Assembly (NCBI RefSeq): GCF_019966515.1
Contig: NZ_JAIMIB010000017.1
Coordinates: forward strand, 1 to 64,000
Direction: 5' to 3'
Source of the DNA: Roseovarius aestuarii
GTDB lineage: Bacteria; Pseudomonadota; Alphaproteobacteria; Rhodobacterales; Rhodobacteraceae
Length of the DNA stretch: 64,000 bases
The notes under the pieces: generated by a model
Seen by the model: the letters and a program-made list of their open reading frames with translations, nothing else
The model's database searches: none
What the model was told of the DNA's origin: nothing
Program-made: the position numbers and the translations under genes
Part shown: positions 48,563-56,320 of the stretch, piece by piece
How the letters are laid out: each line of letters starts with the position of its first letter
Position numbering within the stretch: position 1 is the first letter of the stretch

Positions 48563-49243
48563 TCAGGCTCCTTGTTTGAAGAACTCGACGATGCGAGAGG
48601 CGATCTTGTCGCTGTCAATTGGCGCATCGAGTTTCGTTTTGGCATCGTTGATAATCGGTTCTGGCACCACATCCTTTGCGCGCGTATCGAGCAGTTGCCC
48701 GATCATGTGCGAGGTGAATTCGGGGTGGGGCTGGATGGTGTAGATGCGGTCGTCGTATACCAGCGCGGCATTGGCGCAGAAATCCGAGGAGCCGATGACC
48801 TGCGCGCCGGGGGGCAACTCGGTGACCTGATCCTGGTGCCAGGCGTTGATCGCCATCTGCTCGCCCTCGATGTCATAGGTGGTGTGGCCAACCGACCAGC
48901 CACCGCTGAATTTCTCGACCTTGCCACCCAGCGCTTGGGCGATGACCTGATGACCGAAGCAGACCCCGACGAGCGGGCGCCCTTCGGCATAAATCTCACG
49001 GATGAGCTGTTCCAGCGGCGGGATCCAGTCGTGATCCTCATACGCGCCATGTTTCGACCCGGTGATCAACCAGCCATCAGCGGCGTCAGGCCCATCTGGA
49101 AATTCACCATCAACGACGTTGAAACCCTGAAAATCAAACCCCTGATCGCGCAGCATATGCGCGAAGACCGCGTCATAATCGCCGCCGAAATCCTGTTCGA
49201 ATTCGGGGATGGCGTGGCCGGTGATGAGGATGCCGATTTTCAT
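48563..49243 (-). CDS. Class I glutamine amidotransferase-like hydrolase
   Basis: 226 aa from the ATG at 49243 (AAGAG upstream). The nucleophile Cys95 lies in LVGVCFGHQVIAQALGG and the His/Glu pair in YTIQPHPEFTSH. It is of the GuaA-like stand-alone GATase type rather than the canonical PuuD form. In this position it may hydrolyse gamma-glutamyl-GABA or another gamma-glutamyl product, or release glutamate. Synthetase domains for GMP or CTP are not present, so amidotransfer is less likely. The palindrome ATTTGATCAAAT lies 15 bases upstream of its start. Confidence 0.82.
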   Translation of the reverse strand: MKIGILITGHAIPEFEQDFGGDYDAVFAHMLRDQGFDFQGFNVVDGEFPDGPDAADGWLITGSKHGAYEDHDWIPPLEQLIREIYAEGRPLVGVCFGHQVIAQALGGKVEKFSGGWSVGHTTYDIEGEQMAINAWHQDQVTELPPGAQVIGSSDFCANAALVYDDRIYTIQPHPEFTSHMIGQLLDTRAKDVVPEPIINDAKTKLDAPIDSDKIASRIVEFFKQGA

Positions 49244-49257
49244 CTCTTGGTCTCGTG

Positions 49258-49269
49258 ATTTGATCAAAT
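49258..49269 (-). promoter_or_regulatory. Palindrome ATTTGATCAAAT, candidate operator
   Basis: A perfect 12-bp palindrome between the GATase start and the upstream synthetase stop. The same core TTTGATCAAA occurs in an 18-bp palindrome at 50675-50692. Two matching copies in one amine-use cluster suggest one shared regulator. It lies close to the GATase start, where a bound protein would block transcription or translation initiation. Confidence 0.6.
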
Positions 49270-49300
49270 GTTCAGGGGTGTGTTTGAGCATGTGCCGAAG

Positions 49301-50617
49301 TTAAACCGTTTCCAGATAGGTTTTCCAGTGCTCGGTCTGGGGGATCGCGGACATCAGGCGGAGTTCCTGTCGTTTGGTCATGACAAGGTTGCGGATCATC
49401 ATCGGGCTGAAGAACCGGGTGATCAGCGGATCGGTTTCAAACCGGTCGATGGCCGTCTGCCAATCCGCCGCCAGTTGCGGCAACTCCTGCTCGTAGGCGT
49501 TGCCGGTAAGGGGCGCGGGCGGGGCCATGTCATCGTCGATGCCGGTGATTGCTGCGCCCAGAATGGCGGTAAATGTCAGGTAGGGATTGATATCACCACC
49601 GGCCACGCGGTGTTCGATCCGGCGTGCGGCGGGTGGGCCGCCGGGAATGCGGATTGCGACGGTGCGGTTCTCATAGGCCCAGCCGGCGCCGGTGGGGGCG
49701 TGCGCCCCCGGCACAAGTCTGGTGTAGCTGTTGGCATGGGGCGCGAAGATCAGGGTCGAGCCAGGCATGGCGGCCACGCAGCCGGCCACGGCGGTGCGCA
49801 TCAGGTCGGTCCCGGCCTCGCCGCCATCATCGAAGATGTTTTTGCCATCAGAATCGAGCACTGAAAAATGTAGGTGCATGCCATTGCCCGCGTCGTCCTC
49901 AAACGGCTTGGCCATGAAGCTGGCAGCAAAGCCATGTTGCCTTGCAAGCCCCTTTATCAAGGTCTTGAAGGCCCAAGTGTCATCCGCTGCGCGCAGAGCA
50001 TCCTGATGGTTGAGCGTGATCTCGAACTGGCCGATGCCAGCTTCGGTGGTTGCGGTCTGGGCCGGAATACCCATGTCCTGACAGCCCTGATAAAGCGCGC
50101 TGAGGAACGGATCGAACGCATCCATCTGGGACAAAGACAGAATGCCCGGAGATGTCAGACGACGTCCGTTGCGCGGGTCGCGAACCGTCTTGAGCGTATC
50201 TTCGCTGTCATCGACCAGGGTGAATTCCAGCTCTGTCGCGGCCATCACCTGCCAGCCGCGTGCGGCGAAACGATCCAGCACCGAGACCAGCGCATGGCGC
50301 GGATCGCCCTCGAACGGGGCGCCGTCATCGTGGTGCATCACCATCGGCACCAGCGGCTGATCCACCGCCAGCCAGGGTACCGGCATCGGACCGCGGCCCG
50401 AAGGTAAAAGGATGCCATCGGCATCACCTGTCTCGAACACCAGCGGGCTGTTTTCGATATCAGCGCCGAAGATATCGACATTGAGCACCGAAAGCGGCAT
50501 CCGAATAGTGCCTCGGTCGAGCTTTGCAGCATAGTCGCCGGGCACACGTTTACCGCGCATACGGCCATTTAGGTCGCAGGCGGCAACCCGGAAAGTCTGG
50601 AATTTGCTGAGGTCCAT
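49301..50617 (-). CDS. Second glutamine synthetase-like gamma-glutamyl-amine ligase
   Basis: 438 aa glutamine synthetase homologue with MAKPFEDDAGNGMHLHFSVLD, EAGIGQFEITLNHQDA, ELEFTLVDD and YENRTVAIRIPGG. It is clearly a paralogue of the ligase at 47198 but diverged, so it may act on a different amine. It is the first gene of the minus-strand run that continues into the GATase, the other ligase and the oxidase. The 18-bp palindrome lies 57 bases upstream of its start. Confidence 0.88.
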   Translation of the reverse strand: MDLSKFQTFRVAACDLNGRMRGKRVPGDYAAKLDRGTIRMPLSVLNVDIFGADIENSPLVFETGDADGILLPSGRGPMPVPWLAVDQPLVPMVMHHDDGAPFEGDPRHALVSVLDRFAARGWQVMAATELEFTLVDDSEDTLKTVRDPRNGRRLTSPGILSLSQMDAFDPFLSALYQGCQDMGIPAQTATTEAGIGQFEITLNHQDALRAADDTWAFKTLIKGLARQHGFAASFMAKPFEDDAGNGMHLHFSVLDSDGKNIFDDGGEAGTDLMRTAVAGCVAAMPGSTLIFAPHANSYTRLVPGAHAPTGAGWAYENRTVAIRIPGGPPAARRIEHRVAGGDINPYLTFTAILGAAITGIDDDMAPPAPLTGNAYEQELPQLAADWQTAIDRFETDPLITRFFSPMMIRNLVMTKRQELRLMSAIPQTEHWKTYLETV

Positions 50618-50674
50618 CGGGACACCTGTGTCTGAGTTCCCGGCAGATTATCGGATTTCCTGTGGTATGCCAAT

Positions 50675-50692
50675 ATAATTTGATCAAATTAT
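50675..50692 (-). promoter_or_regulatory. 18-bp perfect palindrome, candidate operator
   Basis: ATAATTTGATCAAATTAT is a perfect 18-bp palindrome in the promoter region of the second synthetase-like gene. Its core TTTGATCAAA equals that at 49258-49269. The regulator is not encoded in the window next to it. Confidence 0.65.
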
Positions 50693-50785
50693 TTGCGGAA
50701 GCTATACAGAGGCAGGGTTTCGGCTTTTTCGGCTTGGATTATGCGCCTGCATGCCGGTAGGGGTGTTTAAAGCGATCTGGTCGAC

Positions 50786-51595
50786 TCAGACGCGGCTTTC
50801 TGTCCAGAAAGTCAGGAATTTTGTCAGCGCCGTAGTGTCAAACAGGACAAAAACCTGACTTCCTGATGCGGTGGCACGCAAAAGAGAACGACCATTAGCC
50901 GGATGCTCACTCAGAATGATGCAGTTTGGTTCACTCTCCTCGCTTCGTTCTGTACCAGGCTTTTCAGAAGCTTTGGCCTGTTCTGCATCTGCGACATCTC
51001 GGAGTGGTTTAAGAAATTCATCGGGTCCCAGTTCAAATGAAATCACGTCTCCTTCAAGGCCCAAAATAGCTGTCGCTGAAGGTGCGCATCGTTCCGCGAA
51101 AACACTGAGGTCATTCTGGCCTGAAAGTATTTCGGGCGTTTTCGCGAGATCCAGAAAGGGCTCACAGAGCTTCGAGCCCGGAATGCCGACGCTGGAAGTT
51201 TCCTTCTTTTCTGCGAGGATATGGCTCTCTACACGAAGCGTTTCAGTTCCCGCGCAGAAGTTACGGAATATATCTACTACGGCCGAGATCTGGTCATGGT
51301 GATCCTCAAGCAGATCTTGGCCAATCAGGTCGGCGCATTCCGCCGGCAATTGATGCGTAATGGGTTCTGCCACCCTGAGCACTCGGCCCGATGCGACCTC
51401 AATCCCGATGGTGTTGCCCGTGTCATTTTGAAACACAAGCCGCCTGAGCAACTGTGTTTCTTCGATTTCCAGCCGCATGGCCGAAAGTCCATCAGTCATT
51501 CCCGGCAGCATGAGGTCCCGGTATCGGCCTGATACGGAATCCGAGCACTGCGTCAGGCTTGCGATTCGGCTCTGTAGCGTGGTCAGCTCAGTCAT
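50786..51595 (-). CDS. Unknown protein, last gene of the GTPase-kinase cluster
   Basis: 269 aa with no family I recognise. It opens MTELTTLQSRIASLTQCSDS, then has LRRLVFQNDTGNTIGIEVASGRVLRVAEPI, a Glu/Ser-rich low-complexity linker (about 200-225), and a hydrophobic end (SQVFVLFDTTALTKFLTF). No signal peptide or membrane helix is clear. It starts 24 bases after the Roadblock gene, so it is probably part of the same transcript. It could be an adaptor. Confidence 0.65.
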   Translation of the reverse strand: MTELTTLQSRIASLTQCSDSVSGRYRDLMLPGMTDGLSAMRLEIEETQLLRRLVFQNDTGNTIGIEVASGRVLRVAEPITHQLPAECADLIGQDLLEDHHDQISAVVDIFRNFCAGTETLRVESHILAEKKETSSVGIPGSKLCEPFLDLAKTPEILSGQNDLSVFAERCAPSATAILGLEGDVISFELGPDEFLKPLRDVADAEQAKASEKPGTERSEESEPNCIILSEHPANGRSLLRATASGSQVFVLFDTTALTKFLTFWTESRV

Positions 51596-51619
51596 TAGAA
51601 AAGATGCTTTGGGAATGGT

Positions 51620-52006
51620 TCATGGGTCGCCCCCAAACTCATCAAGATTTTCGCGGGCGCCCTGAATTAACGCCTCCAATTCAATTCCTGGAGTGCACAC
51701 ACAGCATAATGCTTCGGATGGGTTGTTCGTGGATTTCAGGAAAACACCAATTTCCGCGGTCTCAATAATGATCGCCTGATATATGCCAGCGTCATCTTCG
51801 CGAGCGAACGCGTCGTTGACACGTTTTGCGCTATCCCCGTTGAGCATATCGACCGCGACGTCACATAATGAATCCAGATACTCCTGCCGCGAATTTTTGT
51901 CGGCGCTTGAACATAAAACCATTCCCGTGGATATATCGGCAAACGCCAGGGTCTGGCATTCCGGGAACTTCTGCCGCAACTGATCCAGCTTTTCTGCCAG
52001 CTTCAT
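51620..52006 (-). CDS. Roadblock/LC7-like small protein
   Basis: 128 aa from the ATG at 52006. The pattern LDQLRQKFPECQTLAFADISTGMVL followed by helix and strand (IYQAIIIETAEIGVFLKS, CCVCTPGIELEALI) fits a Roadblock/LC7 alpha-beta fold, as in MglB. Such proteins act as platforms or GTPase-activating partners for small GTPases. It sits 124 bases after the small dynamin-like GTPase gene. The family call rests on pattern, not on a search. Confidence 0.6.
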   Translation of the reverse strand: MKLAEKLDQLRQKFPECQTLAFADISTGMVLCSSADKNSRQEYLDSLCDVAVDMLNGDSAKRVNDAFAREDDAGIYQAIIIETAEIGVFLKSTNNPSEALCCVCTPGIELEALIQGARENLDEFGGDP

Positions 52007-52130
52007 GCTGTTCACCCAACATAACAAGACATCGCGCAGAGATTGGCGCGAGCAGTCGGAGCATACTCTTTGAAAGTTGGAAACAGGTTAATGGCTTTGC
52101 CTGGCGGGGTTCACCAGAGAAGGTTAGCGG

Positions 52131-52997
52131 TCACGATTCGTTTCGCAGGCGCTGTTCTGACGACGTTGCGATCACCCGCCGTGGCATGATCCGCGATGGA
52201 GCGTCATCAATGACCTCGGCCGCCTCGGCAGGCTTGTCCGGCCCCTCGAAGGCAGGGAGTTTCAACGGGCGGGTTCCGTCGCGTTCACTGGTTTCTTGCG
52301 GGTGCGTCGCAAGATCCGATGAAAGCTTTTGAAGGAGTTCAGCAAGCTTTTTGGCAAATTCCTCAGCACCGCTTTTGGCCCAGGTTTCATAATCGTCCTG
52401 TTCACCGGTTGCCTGCAACAAAGAGATTGGCAGGCAGTCCAGAAATTGGCCCTGCGTTTCTTTTCGCACCCGCTTGACTATCTTTTGCCGGTCCCGATCG
52501 GAGGTTATCTTGTCGATGCGGGTCAGCAGCAGCAAGCTCCGGTCATAGAGCTCATCCGGCAGATCGGCCCAAACCGCTGCCTCGCTCTGGCGCCAGGCTT
52601 GTGTGGCGTGGCTGCACCACAACACACCGTTCGCTTTTGAGATCATGCGCTGCCAGACTTCGGATGACATGTTCGGGTCGGAGATACCGGGCATGTCAAG
52701 CAGGTCGCATTGCATCAGGATATCCTCGTTGCAGAAGATCCTGATATAGGCCGTGTCTTCCAGCGGCGCCTCGGCAAGATTATCAACGTCCACCGGATAT
52801 TGATTGCCCTCAAGGTCCGATCTATACGGAGCCTCATCGCCATATGAAATCCAGACTGGGGGTAGCTGCGTGGCGATTACCTGTACCGGCAGGGGGTCTG
52901 ACCCGATCAGCAGGTTCGCCAACGTGCTTTTACCGGCGCTGAATTCGCCCATCAGCGCGATACACGGTTTGCTGTTTTTGTTACTGGGCTCTCTCAT
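52131..52997 (-). CDS. Small dynamin-like GTPase
   Basis: 288 aa. P-loop GEFSAGKS (residues 17-24) of the bacterial dynamin/YeeP-type GTPases, switch II DMPG (101-104) and base-recognition TRID (159-162, TxxD). The first 190 residues are the G domain, then a helical and low-complexity Glu/Pro-rich tail follows. No membrane helix is seen. It overlaps the large dynamin-like gene by 4 bases (ATGA). The degenerate protein at 55312-56316 aligns with its G domain. Confidence 0.85.
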   Translation of the reverse strand: MREPSNKNSKPCIALMGEFSAGKSTLANLLIGSDPLPVQVIATQLPPVWISYGDEAPYRSDLEGNQYPVDVDNLAEAPLEDTAYIRIFCNEDILMQCDLLDMPGISDPNMSSEVWQRMISKANGVLWCSHATQAWRQSEAAVWADLPDELYDRSLLLLTRIDKITSDRDRQKIVKRVRKETQGQFLDCLPISLLQATGEQDDYETWAKSGAEEFAKKLAELLQKLSSDLATHPQETSERDGTRPLKLPAFEGPDKPAEAAEVIDDAPSRIMPRRVIATSSEQRLRNES

Positions 52998-55066
52998 TTA
53001 TTGTACGTATCCAGTTGCTTATGAGCTTCTCTCAGCTCTTTTTCACGCTCTACCAAAGAGCTTCTTCCGAATATCCCGTCAATTTTTTCGGGGCTCGCCG
53101 AGGCGGATTCCGTGGCGCTTTGCAGGATCGCGCATTGCTCTGACAGAAAAGATTGAAAGCAGCTTAGCGTGGCCTCGCGCATGGCCTGGGCCTGATCCTG
53201 CTTCAGATCGGCGACAATACTCTCGGTTTCGGCCTTGATGAGTTCGTTAAAATTCGTCGCGAAGGCCTGAAAGCCACGGCGTCTGAACCACCAGCTTTTC
53301 CACCAACCTCCCTTCAGGTCGAGCGCGATCGTTTGACCCAGAGATACCGGAGGAGGCACCCTGGGCGCGGGCGGCGCCTTGATGTCAAACAGATCGCGCG
53401 GTAGCTGAAGCGATTGGTGATAGAGCTCTGTAAGCTCGGTAATCGCCGCGCCAACCTGCGCGGAAAACGCTGATTGGCATTTCTTTCCGAAAAGCTTGTA
53501 AGACGAGCTCAACAGCATTCTAAGGCCAGACGGGCTGTATTCCCAGATGCTTTGCTCTCCGTATTTCTCAAGATGTGAAATCAGAGCTTCGGTCGCCCGT
53601 TCCAAAAAACTTTCGTGGGCACGGTCGATGCGCGCGTCAAAGGCGGCCTGAACACTGATCAACTCCTGTCGAAGCCCCTCGACAGTCTGGTTTTGGAGCG
53701 CGCCCAGACGGGTTGCGATCTCCTCGGTTCCCAGGTGAATCGTGGTTTCCCCGACCTCTGCTTTTGCCGATAGATTGTCGGACAATTGCATGCCATTTAT
53801 CAGGTTTCGGGTGCTGGCAACGATCTGCGACGTTACCTCCGCGCCCACGCCTTGGGTGATCCTTTCCGCCAACGTTTCATAGAGCGCGGGCACGCCCGAG
53901 AGGTGCCACAGGATCGTGCTGGGGTTTTCTTCGTCCGCGACCAGGTTTTCGGCAACCTCCGCCCAGTTGAACAGTGCCTCCTGGCTGGCTTCGGGTAAGG
54001 AGGACAGCTGCCCGCTGGCCGCGTTCTGAGCCCAGAGCGCGCTGCCGAAAATGATGCGCGCATCCGCCGGCCCGTCATGTTTCGCGAGTGTCTCCACGAT
54101 GCTGGCCCTGATCTGAGGGACCTGTTTGGCGGGGTCCGACAGCTCGTCGATACGATTGACAAAAATCGTCACATCACGAGATTTCACGTTTGAAATCAAC
54201 CTAATAAGTGCAAGGTCCGTGGAAGAAAGTGCCTGATGCGCCGACAAGACAACAACACAGATCCTGCTGTCCCGGATCGACCGGATGGTAATCTGTTCGC
54301 GCATCATGAAGGTGTCATTGACGCCGGGAGTGTCGCGGATACATAGCCGCATCGGTATGGCGGGCTGGTGAAAAAACAGATCAGCTGATCTGGTGATGTC
54401 GGCAAAGCGGCCCTGAGTGGCAGATGTGGCATCAGGTTCGGTGTCTTCGAAATCGTCACCAAGGCAGACGTAGCGTTCGATCAAATCCTGATCAAAATAT
54501 CCATAGTCATGCTCCTGCCCCAAAAGCATCTCGAATTTCCGGCCCAGACGGGCCCGGGATTTTTCGCGCATCTGCTCGACCTGGGCTTTGATCTTTTCCA
54601 GTTCGTCATCCGCGCCAGCGCGATCTGCAAGCTCGCCTATGCGGCCCCCACCGCCGACCAGTCGATCCCACTCATCTTGCTCGAAAAAGTTAAACTTTGC
54701 GCTGGTTGGCGGCGTCAATTCGACCGGACTGAGGTGCAGGGAGGTTACAACGGATGTCCAGGGATTTACATCTGCCGGCAGCAGGTCGGGCCAGCCGATC
54801 ATGCAATTGACCAGCGAGGTCTTGCCGGATTTGATCTGCCCGATCATCGTCACGCTGGGTTCCAGCTTGTCAAGCTGCGCAATCAGGCGGTTGGCTATTT
54901 TTTGAGTATCTTCATCGCCCAGTTTCGCGGCGATGCGCAAGGCCTTGTCGAGCGGCCGAAGGCTGTCGCAGAAGGCATCAAGCTTGCCAAGCGATGCTTG
55001 CAACAGCTGCTGAGGCAGGCCGGAATCGGCAACCGCAGCACCGGTTATGCTGGTTTCCACATTCAT
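52994..55066 (-). CDS. Large dynamin-like GTPase
   Basis: 690 aa from the ATG at 55066. GTPase motifs are GQIKSGKT (76-83), RDTPG (244-248) and NRID (304-307, NKxD). A long helical stalk follows. A Trp-rich basic stretch, GGWWKSWWFRRRG (588-600), could be a membrane-inserting paddle as in dynamin-like proteins. An in-frame TTG at 55183 would add 39 residues that look plausible, so the start is not settled. With the small GTPase next to it, this is a two-component dynamin-like pair. Confidence 0.87.
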   Translation of the reverse strand: MNVETSITGAAVADSGLPQQLLQASLGKLDAFCDSLRPLDKALRIAAKLGDEDTQKIANRLIAQLDKLEPSVTMIGQIKSGKTSLVNCMIGWPDLLPADVNPWTSVVTSLHLSPVELTPPTSAKFNFFEQDEWDRLVGGGGRIGELADRAGADDELEKIKAQVEQMREKSRARLGRKFEMLLGQEHDYGYFDQDLIERYVCLGDDFEDTEPDATSATQGRFADITRSADLFFHQPAIPMRLCIRDTPGVNDTFMMREQITIRSIRDSRICVVVLSAHQALSSTDLALIRLISNVKSRDVTIFVNRIDELSDPAKQVPQIRASIVETLAKHDGPADARIIFGSALWAQNAASGQLSSLPEASQEALFNWAEVAENLVADEENPSTILWHLSGVPALYETLAERITQGVGAEVTSQIVASTRNLINGMQLSDNLSAKAEVGETTIHLGTEEIATRLGALQNQTVEGLRQELISVQAAFDARIDRAHESFLERATEALISHLEKYGEQSIWEYSPSGLRMLLSSSYKLFGKKCQSAFSAQVGAAITELTELYHQSLQLPRDLFDIKAPPAPRVPPPVSLGQTIALDLKGGWWKSWWFRRRGFQAFATNFNELIKAETESIVADLKQDQAQAMREATLSCFQSFLSEQCAILQSATESASASPEKIDGIFGRSSLVEREKELREAHKQLDTYNK

Positions 55067-55220
55067 AGGATTTTCACATCGCAAGAGATGGTCCCGGAGG
55101 TACTGAAACTCAGGCCCAATCTCCTTTTTATATCGCGCAAACTCGATCTCCCGGACACATGAAAGGATTACGATCAGCCGCAACCCCGCGAGTGCAGTAT
55201 CGTCTCAGATTGGTTGAAAT

Positions 55221-55261
55221 CAGGTAAAAAGCCATAGAATCAGCTTTTCGGTTTTTACCTG
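55221..55261. repeat. 10-bp inverted repeat between the pseudo-GTPase and dynamin genes
   Basis: CAGGTAAAAA (55221-55230) and TTTTTACCTG (55252-55261) are perfectly inverted with 21 bases between. A nested AAAAGC...GCTTTT allows a second hairpin. It lies in the only long gap (245 bases) of the cluster. It could be an operator or an attenuating hairpin ahead of the dynamin genes. Confidence 0.6.
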
Positions 55262-55311
55262 GCGCTCTCGCGACCTAGCTCCAGCCGTGTTTTCAGGCCG
55301 ACAGCCAGTAG

Positions 55312-56316
55312 CTAAAGGGCCATGCGCGTTGCCATCTCTCGCCGTGTCTGCAGCAGCGTCGTTACAGCGGAAATAGCCGGAGCCACGCCACTTTCGAGTG
55401 ACATCAGCAACAGCTTGTCTGCCGAGCGAAGAACGTCCTCTTTCAACAGGAGAAAATCCGGTGCATCCGAGGCGCTTTCCGACAACATGTCCGCCACCGT
55501 CTCACATGTCTGATGGCAGATAGACAATATGTCACTGAAGTCGTCGCTGGCATCGGTACATGCGGGTGAGCTGAGCTGAGAGGCGCATTTGCAGATATGA
55601 TCGAACGCTTTTCGATAGAGTTCGACAGGCGCCTCATCACAAGTCGGTTCGACCGCCTCGGGAAGCACCTCAGCGGTCGGTGGACTCGGCTGCGGGCCTG
55701 TATCCGGCGCGTGGTTGCCAGCGGTGGATGATCCCGCAAGCACTCCCCTGTGGGTACGAACAAAAAACTCGGCACTATCGTGATCGGCCACGCGTCCCGA
55801 TTTTACCAGTTTCGCTATTTCTACAACCAGAGCGTCCAGCGCAGCGGACGGGTACGTGGGTTGAGGCTCAAGCGTGATTGGGAAGAGGCTGTGGAACTCC
55901 TCGGCAGCGATATCTCCGAGGGCGTCGAGCTGATCTTCGGAAAACACACTGGCCGCCGTCTCGGGCGTCGCCAGGAGCACGAGAAAACTGTGATCTTTCA
56001 GCAGGTCCGGCGCGTCCTGCCATACCTGGTATTCGGTGCTGCCGAACTCGGACGTGCACCAGAGACAGATATCCGCCTGTCCGAAATCTACCTGGCTACC
56101 CAGTGCCAACTCGCTGATGATCGTCTCGGGGATGGCGTGGGCGGTAAGCATCTCGTGCACGCGCTGTTTGTTGTCGCTATCCGGTCCCATCAGGACAAGC
56201 CGAACGGGTGATGACAGCCGGTGAAGCAGCGCCTCGCCAATCTTCTGGATATGCTCCGTAAGCATACCGCTGGCCAGAATATCCTGCAGGGTTGTCAGTG
56301 ATGCGGTTGCTTTCAT
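55312..56316 (-). CDS. Degenerate GTPase-like protein (pseudo-GTPase)
   Basis: 334 aa from the ATG at 56316; GTG at 56328 is an alternative. The segment VRLVLMGPDSDNKQRVHEML (about 34-53) stands where a P-loop should be but lacks GKS/T. Downstream, ICLWCTSEFGSTEYQVWQDAPDLL aligns well with LWCSHATQAWRQSEAAVWAD of the small GTPase, and its TRID is replaced by ATPE. The C-terminal half is helical with many Cys. I read it as a nucleotide-binding-dead paralogue that may scaffold or regulate the active GTPases. Confidence 0.75.
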   Translation of the reverse strand: MKATASLTTLQDILASGMLTEHIQKIGEALLHRLSSPVRLVLMGPDSDNKQRVHEMLTAHAIPETIISELALGSQVDFGQADICLWCTSEFGSTEYQVWQDAPDLLKDHSFLVLLATPETAASVFSEDQLDALGDIAAEEFHSLFPITLEPQPTYPSAALDALVVEIAKLVKSGRVADHDSAEFFVRTHRGVLAGSSTAGNHAPDTGPQPSPPTAEVLPEAVEPTCDEAPVELYRKAFDHICKCASQLSSPACTDASDDFSDILSICHQTCETVADMLSESASDAPDFLLLKEDVLRSADKLLLMSLESGVAPAISAVTTLLQTRREMATRMAL

Positions 56317-56320
56317 TTTT

